From Choanephora cucurbitarum (lineage: Eukaryota > Mucoromycota > Mucoromycetes > Mucorales > Choanephoraceae): DNA of 64,000 nucleotides. Below, piece after piece: positions 1-10,046 of the stretch; position 1 is the stretch's first letter, and each line of letters starts with the position of its first letter. The stretch spans positions 1-64,000 of the forward strand of contig JAIWNI010000108.1 in the NCBI GenBank assembly GCA_025331435.1, given 5' to 3'. The translations under genes were made by a program, and so were the position numbers. The notes below the pieces were generated by a model, which was not told where the DNA came from, did not search any database, and saw nothing but the letters and a program-made list of their open reading frames with translations.

Positions 1-1104
1 CGAGAAATGCATAATCTAACAAAAAAAAACTTGTGTCAATACGTTATAGAGTAGGCGAAATCAAACCTGTACATTCCGCAAAGCAATGTTGCAATGTACC
101 GCAGTGGAGATACTACATGTCAGTCGGCCACGAAGGATTTTCTGACTGGTACAATGCTCAACTTTTCTCTTTTTCCCTCTGACCTTGAGGCAATCATCCT
201 ACCATATGTGTCAGTCCATACTCAAGAGAAAATATTGCTTTTTGGAACCAGCTGTGTGTTGGTTGTTCAAGGGAGAGGACCTCGTAACAATGTGCGACGT
301 ACGGACAGAGCTTAGAAACAACCCTTGCAAATAACCTTACAGTTTCCTTCTTCATCTCATAGCTTCCATCTCCAAGCGAGAGAAGAAATACTATTGCATG
401 GCCACACAACTTTGTTGAAGGAGAAGCTGAAAAAAGAAAAATATTCCGTGGAGTTCATGAAAAAAAAAAAAGCACCAGGGAAATTGCACATGCGGGCCGA
501 TTTCTGACGTAATGACATAGGCAGCCATTAGGGATGAGTTTCAATTTCAAGACTACTATCCTTTTTCTCTATTCTTTCCACTCTCTACTGATTCATGGTA
601 GTGTAGTTCATATTAAAGAGTCTACTCAACTAAACAAATTGCTCTGGATTTCTTTCAAATAAGAAACAACTGGATGCTTCTGCTATCATTGGTGCTTACT
701 TGAAAGGTAGTTAATTAACACTTTGATTAAAACGACCTTATTAATTTTTATTTTATTTTAAGCTTCATTTAATAGCTCATTTGGGTTGACTCTTGCCTTT
801 ACTGCCGAGTGAAAGGCCTCTTATGATTTTGGGCAAGTACGTGTATTAGAAACTTAGTATTATGATGCTAACCATTCTTCTTAAAGACATAAATACTATG
901 TTGGTTCCTTGCAAACATAACAAGTAGCTCGCGTATCCACGAAGGTGATGTCTTCTTGACTCATCTATAACAACTATCTGTTCCTAATCTTTATTTTTAT
1001 TAACAGGCATTCTAGGCCTTCTTCTTTGGCTCTTTGGTAGTGCGATCTAGAGAACTGCTAATGGCTTAAAGCGCTTATTTCAAAAGGAGAAGTTGAAGTC
1101 TCCT

Positions 1105-1138
1105 TCGAGTGTTCTATTTCGAGTGTTCTATTTCGAGT
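1105..1138. repeat. 14-base tandem repeat, about 2.4 copies
   Basis: The unit TCGAGTGTTCTATT occurs twice in direct succession and is followed by a partial third copy (TCGAGT). It lies in non-coding sequence. Nothing indicates a function; it is a short direct tandem duplication. Confidence 0.85.
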
Positions 1139-1647
1139 CATGGCTTCAACGGCGATGATGAGCGCAACAACAAGAACGCTTTTCTGGCACCCTCAAGACA
1201 GGCTCTGAACGTGTGGTTGAAGGCATGGTGAATAAGGTAAGGAAGAGAAGGGGATCCTAGTAATATGTAGCAAAGTATTGCGCCAATGAATCGACGGATC
1301 TTGGTAGCATGTGGATTATATATAGTAATTCTTTATTGAAATAAACCAATGATATAAACGAATAAGCTAACAATTAATCGCATCACTTGAGCTATTCTTA
1401 ATCATCCATGTTCTAAAGGGCGATGTCCTAAGTAGGAAAGGGAAGCGATTTAAATTAGACAGATATCTTCAAACTAAGGGCGAATTGTAAAGAAGTGTAT
1501 TTCAATAATTGTGTAATAATGCAACATCAATGAACCTGTGAGATGTGTCAATGAAAGACCGAAGGAAACACAAAAAATCTAAAAAGGCAGAAGAAATGAA
1601 GAAAACTGAGGAAAATGAACAAAGAGTAATAAAGAAAGGCACAGATC

Positions 1648-2413
1648 CTGACAGTAAAGAAGTGTCATATGCCTGACAGAAACCCCAAGATTCTGACAGC
1701 TTTTCTTCATGTCAGTTTACAAGTGAAATCCCCCTGAATCTGGCAACAATCGTCTGCATTGTTGTATCAAACACGAAAATACAATAAACTAAAATCTATA
1801 TGAGCAAGAAAAGTACAACCAGAATCTATATAATCCTGGAAGAGCGAAAAAAAGAGAGAGGAAGTTCTTTATTATCAAACGTGTATGTCTAATGAATAGG
1901 AGATGGGCTGGACGAATTACAGTGAAGTTACTATGCTAACTCTGATCCATCTTGAGCCAATGACAGACTGTAAAGTGGATCAAGAGTCTTAAGAGCGACA
2001 AGCGTTGTATGAATAAATCCATCTCATATTAAGTCAACTCAATAGACTATAAGTCAAGTACTGAGCCACAGCTATGTCTAAGTGCACTTTCTGCCTGAAT
2101 AAAGCTATTGCACGTGTCATATACTAAAGTATCGACATAACAATGAAGATAGAAGCTACGCATGATTTATCTGAAGCCAGTTATAGATGCAGTTTAAGTA
2201 CCGACTGTCAAGTTGTAATATGACTATAAGCAGTATGTATTAGATCAAGACTATCTAATTATACGCTGTAATAGACATGTGAATACAACACGCATGAATT
2301 TCGTCTGAATAATATCAGATACCCACGGGTTACTGACATTGTCAATTTATATCACAAATGTGTACATATTCTGACACTGTCAGACACATATCAAATATAT
2401 CCCAAATCTGACA
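1648..2413. promoter_or_regulatory. Cluster of CTGACA/TGTCAG motifs upstream of gene at 2526
   Basis: CTGACA or its complement TGTCAG is present at 1648, 1673, 1693, 1709-1710 (complement), 2333, 2371, 2378 (complement) and 2408. The copies at 2371 and 2378 form an odd palindrome with arms CTGACA and TGTCAG around one base. Eight copies of a 6-mer in under 800 bases is far more than expected in AT-rich DNA. TGACAG-type words are the known core site of TALE homeodomain proteins (MEIS/TGIF, fungal Cup9/Tos8 class). That this cluster binds such a factor is only inference. Confidence 0.35.
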
Positions 2414-2525
2414 TGATACTGCCAAAAAGAAAATTGACGTGCATGATATTCTTATCTTCTTTTTCTTTTCTTTTTTTTTTCTTATCTTTTCTTCACTTGA
2501 TGCACCAAGTGCTGTAAAATTACAA

Positions 2526-4394
2526 ATGTCTCCCATTCCACACGGCTTACCAAAGCCATTCAACATTACTGAGGAAGAATGCAAAAATTTCAAAATTCCT
2601 TTGCTTTTCTACACACTCTCTGCAGATGAATGGACGGACATTGACAAAGTAGTAGACGAGCTGTGGAAGGTAACAAGTTTGCGTGTTAAGGATGCCAAGA
2701 CGGTCAAAGGCACACTTATTCAATCCATTAACACTGTGGCATTGAATCGAAAGAACTGGTTCCAATTGGTATCTTATTGCCACCAGCTGACCGCCCATTA
2801 TAAACTCAAAGAGATCACCGCAGCATTTGATTTTGCATGGACTCTGAAAAAGCAAAAACAGCGTGCCTTGGATCTGGGTATTGAGAACGGTGTCAAACTC
2901 TCGCAATTGGGTGCAGAAAAGTTTGGAAAGGAGCTTGATAAACTCATGTATGCTGCTGACAAGGAGAACCGTGATCCATCGCAGCCAATTGGTGCCACCA
3001 CGACCTTCAAGCAGGATTCAATGCAGCAACAGCAAAATGTATTGGAAGAATCTGCCGAATACATTACAATGACTGAGGCTGATGGCGTAGCTTTCAAAGA
3101 TTCGACACTTGGCACCATTATCAAGCAAAAAGCAATCAGCGTCTACTGCAAGTGGAAGAATGACATGCTTCTATCAGACCAAGAATTGCATTGGATGGCC
3201 TGTGGGTTGTCTTCCATCTTGGATTTAACAAAAACAGACTTGGCTATTGAGTTCTTAGGATGTACTAAAGACGAGTTGGAACAAGTGTCTAGTCCTTTAG
3301 TTAGCAAGCGAACTCGCAAGCAATATAATCTCCCTGCATTGGTAAATCAAACATATGACATTGCCGTGGCACTAATCGAAAAGGAACACAACGTCAAGAA
3401 GGCTATTTTGTACATCCAGCAAATCAAGACAAGCTGCCTTGACACAGAACGACTGCTTGCAGCACTGGTTACATTGATCAAGATTGTTGACACGAACTCA
3501 TTTCTGCTCAACTCTGATAACTCGGCCCGCGTAACAGAGTATGATTTTATCACGCAAGTTTGGGCACCTCTCCTCAAATCACTAATTGATATTCATGGTG
3601 TATTACGCATGAAGATCGGAGAGTCTAGTCCTGTTCAAGGCATTGTTTGTCGCAAGCGCTCGTACAACGACGCCCGAGTTGGATTCAAGGTGGACTTGCG
3701 GCTTTTGTTTGATTCTCGGCAAAATGAACACGACCTGCTTGCTCTTGAAGCCGCCAAGACGGGTGACGCATCCAAGTTATGTTATGACATTTGTAAGCTT
3801 ATGCGCGAGGCCAAAGACAATCTCGATGCTACCTTACAGCACATTTTGAAACGTCATATGAAAAAGCCTGTTTTTTCCTGGTATATGCATACTAATGGTG
3901 TCACTGCACATACTGGCACAGTTCATATTGCTAAACCTGGCCTTTATCTGGCTTTGCATGAATCGAAAATCCACTTTCCAAGAAACTTGGCATCGCTACA
4001 GACATTCAAAAATGAATTTGTCATGCTCATCTCCATGGTGTTTGACTTGGAACGAAATGCCCTCATGGTTAAGAAGTCTATGGATTTGCTAGATTGTCGC
4101 AAGGACTCAGCCATGAGCCGCCACGTTGATCCGGATGATTGTCTTGATGCCAACTCTTTTCTGTCATCCATTCGGCCAACCTTTTACTACCCACCACGGG
4201 ACCAAGTATCATTAGCTGTTCTGCCGGCTAACTTGTTTGGTGTTGCAACGGCAGCCACTGCATCATCTGTGTCATCTCCCCCTTGCCACGCCGGATTGGA
4301 GCCTGACGAATATGGCTGGGCTGTCATGGACAATGGTCATTTTTTTCACATTCATACTGGTATCACTGCGGAACGTCATCCATTTGAAGACTAA
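2526..4394 (+). CDS. Unknown intronless protein, about 622 aa
   Basis: One uninterrupted frame of 622 codons from ATG at 2526. The frame stays open upstream to 2439, but that part encodes a poly-F run from a T-tract, so 2526 (MSPIPHGLPKPF) is the better start. I see no signal peptide, membrane segment or catalytic motif. A Q run lies near residue 170, an acidic patch around 'ADKENRDP', and the C-terminus is rich in A/S and then H/F. The general style (helical, 'DARVGFKVDLRLLFD') recalls lineage-specific hypothetical proteins I associate with Mucorales genomes; this is memory, not a search. It lacks introns while nearly all neighbours have several, and it stands alone in a gene-poor flank. That would fit a recent, lineage-specific or retro-copied gene. 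Confidence 0.75.
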   Translation: MSPIPHGLPKPFNITEEECKNFKIPLLFYTLSADEWTDIDKVVDELWKVTSLRVKDAKTVKGTLIQSINTVALNRKNWFQLVSYCHQLTAHYKLKEITAAFDFAWTLKKQKQRALDLGIENGVKLSQLGAEKFGKELDKLMYAADKENRDPSQPIGATTTFKQDSMQQQQNVLEESAEYITMTEADGVAFKDSTLGTIIKQKAISVYCKWKNDMLLSDQELHWMACGLSSILDLTKTDLAIEFLGCTKDELEQVSSPLVSKRTRKQYNLPALVNQTYDIAVALIEKEHNVKKAILYIQQIKTSCLDTERLLAALVTLIKIVDTNSFLLNSDNSARVTEYDFITQVWAPLLKSLIDIHGVLRMKIGESSPVQGIVCRKRSYNDARVGFKVDLRLLFDSRQNEHDLLALEAAKTGDASKLCYDICKLMREAKDNLDATLQHILKRHMKKPVFSWYMHTNGVTAHTGTVHIAKPGLYLALHESKIHFPRNLASLQTFKNEFVMLISMVFDLERNALMVKKSMDLLDCRKDSAMSRHVDPDDCLDANSFLSSIRPTFYYPPRDQVSLAVLPANLFGVATAATASSVSSPPCHAGLEPDEYGWAVMDNGHFFHIHTGITAERHPFED

Positions 4395-6275
4395 TCTTGA
4401 GCATTTTGTTCATATTTGTAAATATACCACATTTACCCCTCCGTCATCACATATTCTTAATTTCAAAAGACTATGTAAATAAATACGCCGTTATTCATAC
4501 CATAAGACATCATTCCATTTGGTTGTTCCTAACTAGCATCAATTAGACTTGTGGCAAAAATTGCACCTACAATAGATGTTACTTTTGCTTTAGCCATTGG
4601 CACTGTAACTATTACAGGAGTGCCTTCCTTAGTTGCAATCAAATGTGGCTAAATGCAGTTGGGGTTTATTCTCGCCTCTACTTACACCATGACACCCTCA
4701 TCATCTCTCTCAGTGCAGATGTCACTTATTTTGAGTTTCTTTCATTAGATCACGCAATCAACAATAATGGTATAGGACAAATACAAAACCTCACTTCACT
4801 TGTTGAAGATCAAAATGACAATCAAATACACTGACCATAAATTAAAATTCGGATTTCTTTTTGGTTTTTCAGACAAAGAATTAGATTTATTACCTTAAAA
4901 GAAAAATACATAAGGAAGCCATAGAGTATCATATCGCAATCTTCTTTTCATCAGTCTTATATTAGAAAGCCTATTCCAATATCATAGAGTCAATAATATA
5001 TTTAGCATTATGTGGTGTTATGTAATGTATATTATTGAATGTGATTGATAATGAAAACCGATTAGATGTACAGTCTAGCTAATTTCAATCAAGCATTCTT
5101 AGGAAATGGCCTGTCTGTTGCATAATATGATCTGCCTCTGAAATTACGAAGACAAGACCTAGATATGTCTTAGCAAGCGCTAATCCTGACATGCCCCAGT
5201 TCTTTCTTAGCTTGCTTAATGCTTATGAAAAGGCCACAAAGTACTGTAATTTCAAGACAATTCAGATGAACTGTTTTAATTGACCCGCACTGTAAAGCAT
5301 GCTGATGGGTCAAAATAATTTCAAAAAATGTTCAGTATCTTCACTGCCTTTCTTTTCTAACTTACAATTCTTCCAAAGAAGCAACGCTGTATCTAGCGTT
5401 TGTTAGTCGTGCCAAACCTTTGTTTGTCATGAAGATGAAGGGCGCGTTTGCGCTGACATTGGTACCCTTTTCGCTATCACAGTGTGCTTGTACTTGTAAG
5501 GGGTCTGTCAACATCATCTTTGCAGTTCGTTTTGAGCTAGGATTTTGTGATGCTTAACTCCTAATGATTTGTTGCTTCATTGGCGTAATTTGTCAGATCT
5601 TAAGGAAATACTCTGTCGATGTTAAGAGCCATATTTGTCCGGGAAAGACCTTATCGAAAAAGAATTGTAAACCCCTTTCGGGTAGAAGGCAAGAAGGAAC
5701 AACTCAATAGATAGACAGGATATCAAGACATCAAATAGACAAAGATAAAAGAAAACGATTAAAGAGTCTTTCCCATAGGTATGCGGGCGGAGAAGGTACG
5801 ATCTCTAACTGTTTGAGATAATCAAGCTTGAAAAGAATGATAAAGAGCTATGGGCCAACGGATATTGAGGATAAATAAAGACTGTGCAGCCATGTTCTTT
5901 AAGGTGTTTTGTCAGCAGTAACCATGCAATGCTCTTAAAACAAAAGAAAAGTGCCTGAAAAAACAAAAACAAAGATGAGGGCTAGTTATAAGGGAGTTCT
6001 ATCCATAGTAAACTTGCTGTTAAGATCAAAAGAACTTGTGGTCTCGCTTCGGCCAAGTCAACGTTATCTAGCAACTCAACCATTGTGTCCAAACGAATAG
6101 AAAGCTCAAGAAGATCAACGCATAAACCAAATGCTTCGAGAAATGTACAGACCATTAGATTCCTTTCCTAAACTGACGCGGGTTGTCCTCTCTTCATCTC
6201 TCTTTCTCTCATATATAGCAAATGGTATTTTTTTTTAGAAACTTTATTATGTGATAATCTACAATAAAGTACAGC
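4395..6275. other. Intergenic stretch, nothing recognised
   Basis: AT-rich spacer between the intronless unknown gene and the p23 gene. A 63-codon frame at 4643-4834 has no supporting features and is probably chance. No RNA gene fold or repeat stands out. The right edge is the 3' region of the minus-strand p23 gene. Confidence 0.6.
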
Positions 6276-6940
6276 TTAAGCCTTCTGGGCTTCTTGTTCT
6301 TCTTCTTCATCGTCACTATCACCACCTTCAGGCTAAAGAGAGAGTAAGTCAACTTACTTAAAGAGAAAGGACTCTTTTTTTTTCTACTTTACCAAATTGT
6401 CCATGTTGGGTAATCCACCAGCTGCACCAGCTTGAGCCATTAAGCTTTGGAAATCTAAACCACCCATAGGATCACCAGCTTCAGGTCCCTCTTCTTCATC
6501 GTCGTCTTCATCTCTCCACTTTTGGAAATCAGTCTTGACAAAGTTGAGTTTCTTACCCTTTTGAAGTTGAGGCCACCAAGCTTCTTGCTTCTTGTAGATG
6601 GCCATTGTCAAGTTACGAGCTGTCAAGTGTTGCTTGGATTTCTATTACAAAGCGTCAGTTGACCGAAATTGAACTCATTCTTCACCTTACCTCGACATCA
6701 ACTTCCTTATAGAATTCAATTTCGGCTTCGTATTCATTTTGTTCCTTTTCACCAACACCGGTGAATCGAAGCTTTGATTCAGTCAAGTCGATCTTGTGGT
6801 TCTAATACAAAAAAAAAGTGTCAATAGAAGACCTTGAATAATGTGCAGAGTGATTTATTTACCTTGATATCAGAAATTTCAACAGTTAAATAGAGAACGT
6901 CAGCTCTTTGAGCCCAAAGCACAGTAGGATGAAGAGGCAT
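6276..6940 (-). CDS. SBA1: Hsp90 co-chaperone p23/Sba1 (CS domain)
   Basis: Four coding exons: 6863-6940, 6691-6801, 6393-6641 and 6276-6332, all joined in phase 0, giving 164 aa. The N-terminal about 110 residues form a CS domain. 'HPTVLWAQRADVLYLTVEI' matches the family opening, and 'AWWPQLQKGKKLNFVKTDFQKW' is the p23 signature around the WPxL motif. The tail has the usual acidic D/E stretches, and a Gly/Ala/Met-rich segment ('MGGLDFQSLMAQAG') as in fungal Sba1. The family binds the N-terminal domain of ATP-bound Hsp90 and slows its ATPase, acting in cytosol and nucleus. Length matches animal p23 (about 160 aa) better than yeast Sba1 (about 216). The start lies 100 bases from the 3' end of the next minus-strand gene. 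Confidence 0.93.
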
Positions 6941-7040
6941 TTTAAAAAGTTATAGAAACGAAAAGAAAAAAATAGAAAAGACGCGTTCTTAGTAGAAAGG
7001 TTTTTTTTTCGAGAAAAAAACAATGCGGACTTTTAATGGT

Positions 7041-9995
7041 TTATTTTTTAGTTCTTCTACGTTTGCCAGTCAAACGATTACTGATTACATCGACTGATTC
7101 AGATAGACCCACACCTGAAATCAATTTCACGAGATCCTCGGGCAAATCATGATGACCCTTTAGGGATAGAGCCAATTCTTCTTCCTGGTTAATGGCCATA
7201 TCTGCACTACGCTTAGGCTTATCTTCCTCTAGCTGAACTACAGATTGATCATAATCTTCTTGCAATAGAGCCATTACTTGTTCTTTAGATTCACTTAGTT
7301 TAGTTTCAACTGTCTCACTTGGGTCTTCTGAATTATCTGCTGCTTGTTCTTCTGGTTTTTGTGTCTCTTGTACTTCTATCAGTTCTTCTTCTACAGGTAC
7401 TGCATCTTGATGACTTGCGTTGGATTCTTCCACATTTTCACGCTCCACAATCTTTTGGAACAGTAAATTCTAAAGAAGAGAGTGCTTTAATAAAAAGCTG
7501 ATTTATAGCATGGTATCATACCTTCTTGTTTAAAATGCTGTCCATTAGGGTTTCTTCAATTGTATCTTGAATGACAACTGTATGAATAAATGTTTCCTTT
7601 TGTTGGGTCATTCGATGAATTCGAGAAATGGCTTGATCCATAGTAGCAGGATTCCACCAACGATCCAGAATGATCATGTGGTTGGCTCTCTGAAGATTGA
7701 GACCTACACCACCAGCCTTTAAGGACATGATCATCACTCTAGTCTTTGGATCATGGTTGAATTTCTGAAGAGCCACTCGACGAGAATAAGGACTCATGCT
7801 ACCATGATCTGATAGATTGGTTAATAAACATTGGCTAAAGATGATCATATACATTACATGTTTCATAGGGAATACGAATATTTGACAACATTTCAGCAAT
7901 CTTGATGATTGTATCTACAAACTAAGGTAAAAAAAATGTAAATACACTTCTAGTTGTGATGAATACTCATTACCTGAGACACCACAATGATTTTATCAGT
8001 TGGATCAGCAATCATCAATTCTTTCAAGAATCGAATTAGCCAATTAAATTTAGTAGAATACTTGATAAATTTCAACTTTTGAAGTTGAGAGAGATCAATA
8101 GGCTCTTGAAGGTTACCAAATTGATCACTAATAAACAAAGTCAATATCTTATTATCTCTTTCTTGTTTTCTTTTCGTTTTACTAGTAACTCTGAATGATA
8201 TCCTTGGCTTGTTCATATTCAGTGGCTTCTTCCCAATATTTTCTATCCTCTTCATCCTCTTTTCCGATCTGTTCCATCACTAGACTAGGTGGGCCAGATC
8301 GTGCAGTAGGAATTAAATCGGGGAATTTATCAATCAAAATCATATGGTGTCCACACACTAACAACTGTCTGTTTGAGTCCTTCTATTTTCTACTGTTGCC
8401 TATCTTACCTTGTTTTAGTCTCAAATAAAGAATGGCTGCAGAAATGACGTGATGATGGCGATCACCACTGTTTCTCATCAAATTCAATTGATGATACAAC
8501 ATACGCTCTAGATAATCGTATAAGGCTCTTTCGGGAGGACTGAACTGAAGGGTGATTCGATTCTCTTGTCGAGGTAGAATAGTCAACTCTTTATGGAGTA
8601 CAGCTTTAGTACGTCGAATCATGTGGCTTTTTAGTAGATCCATCACATAGTCATTATCTGTCTTTCTACGTTGATCCATTCGAATCCCCAAAAATTGAAA
8701 GATAGGATAGAGTTCAGTCACATCGTTCTAAACAAGAGATACAAAAGATAAGTTCATTGAGAAACAAGGTAAGAGTCTTAATTACCTGAAATGGTGTACC
8801 TGAGAGACACCATTTGTATTTGCCCTTTAAGGCAGTCACTGCTTGAGCCAACATGGTTCGACCTCTTACTTTATGTGATTCATCTAAAATATCATCAGCA
8901 ACACACACACACTCTCTCTATAGTAACTACAGGACACCTACCTAGCACAATACGATGCCAATCCACATCGAACAAAGGTGATTCATCCATGATTCCCGAT
9001 AATCTCTTTTTATATTCATTTCTGACTCTATCATAAGTAGAGATGATCACTCGAAAGCAAGGTTCTAACAAGAGACATGAGCTTCTTCATTTTATCATTC
9101 TCCACATGTACTTACGATCAATCAGAGCTACAGAAGCATCTTGATAAAGGAAATAAGGTAAACTACCATAGGTTGTCTTGGTTCTGATTTCTTCTGCCCA
9201 TTGATCACCAATCTAAAAATAAGCAATGAGGATATGCTTATCATATTAAAATAACAACAACTTACACCACGAGAAGGCACAATCACCAATGTACCAGCAT
9301 AGGTGTTTGTCAAGGGCTGTTGTCTTAATATCACTGTCAATGTCTGTATTGTCTATTCTCTCTCCCCATTAGTTAGTTTGAACTTTTCTTGAAGTGAATA
9401 TCGCCATGCTTACTTTGCCTAATCCCATCTATCAGTACAAGAGTTAACAAACGTTGAACTTGTGCTTGGCTATATAAACTTACATCATCAGCTAAAATAC
9501 CACCATGTTTTGATCGTTCAAGGTAGATCATCTGATTAACACCTTCAACTTGATGAGCTCTTAGTTTGACTTCAGGTCGTAATGAAGCATGGACTGCATT
9601 CAAACTGATGGTAGGCAAATCAGTCAGCTCATCACAATCAGTGACGATCAATGTATCTTTATCTAATCTAGCCTCATGAGTAAACTTGTTTGGCTCTATG
9701 AATATTCATATATACCTCTTAGCCAACTGGGATCGTCAATGGTATGGTAGAGACCACCCATATCAATATAGAAGTAGTAGATCACTTCCTTATGCCAAAT
9801 AGCAGGGTACTCTTTACATAATCGCACCAAGATCGCTTGGAAACTATCATCTTGATGGACATGTAACAGGACTGCTTTACTATTTGAATTGTCTTTGACA
9901 GAGACTCGAAAGATAGTATCATCGCCTTGTTGACATTTCTCACAATTCTCAAATCCTTTTACTGGGATGACACCTAATGGTGCTATAGTTGTCAT
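7041..9995 (-). CDS. SNF2-family ATPase, Rad5/Rad16-like without RING
   Basis: Thirteen coding exons sum to 780 codons (779 aa): 9716-9995, 9484-9695, 9414-9428, 9266-9352, 9116-9212, 8942-9064, 8786-8883, 8409-8727, 8183-8357, 7974-8127, 7858-7921, 7522-7808, 7041-7469. Helicase motifs run in order: Walker A 'ADDMGLGKT', 'VIISTYDRV', Walker B variant DESH ('VLDESHKVRG'), 'LSGTPFQN', 'IIVVSQ', 'HGSMS', 'MSLKAGGVGLNL', 'ILDRWWNP' and 'QAISRIHRMTQ'. Motif order and the short spacing between the lobes place it with the Rad5/Rad16/ULS1/TTF2 group. The C3HC4 RING found between the lobes in Rad5 and Rad16 is absent, so it is closer in architecture to TTF2/Lodestar. The N-terminal 100 residues are unfamiliar and the C-terminus is acidic with a basic tail (KRRRTKK). 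Inferred role: nuclear DNA-dependent ATPase in repair or transcription clearing. Walker A sits on a 15-base exon. Confidence 0.9.
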
Positions 9996-10046
9996 TTTAG
10001 AAATTAAAGTTGGAAAACGCGTTATTTTTTTTTAAGAAAAAATAAA

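Larger units (their letters stand above)
1..2525. other. Gene-poor left flank, no convincing gene
   Basis: No reading frame here has recognisable protein homology. The short frames between about 94 and 507 overlap one another on opposite strands and look like chance. The stretch is AT-rich and holds a small 14-base tandem repeat near 1105-1138 and a concentration of CTGACA/TGTCAG words in its right part, both listed separately. I saw no tRNA-like cloverleaf, transposase fragment or obvious terminal inverted repeat. The right end is the presumed promoter of the intronless gene starting at 2526. Confidence 0.6.

Noticed and set aside
94..507. Three short frames at the left edge
   Set aside because: They overlap on both strands, contain no known motif, and the DNA has no gene-like composition.
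6040..6056. CTCGCTTCGGC, reminiscent of the start of U6 snRNA
   Set aside because: The following bases do not match the invariant U6 sequence (no ACATAT or ACAGAGA in place).
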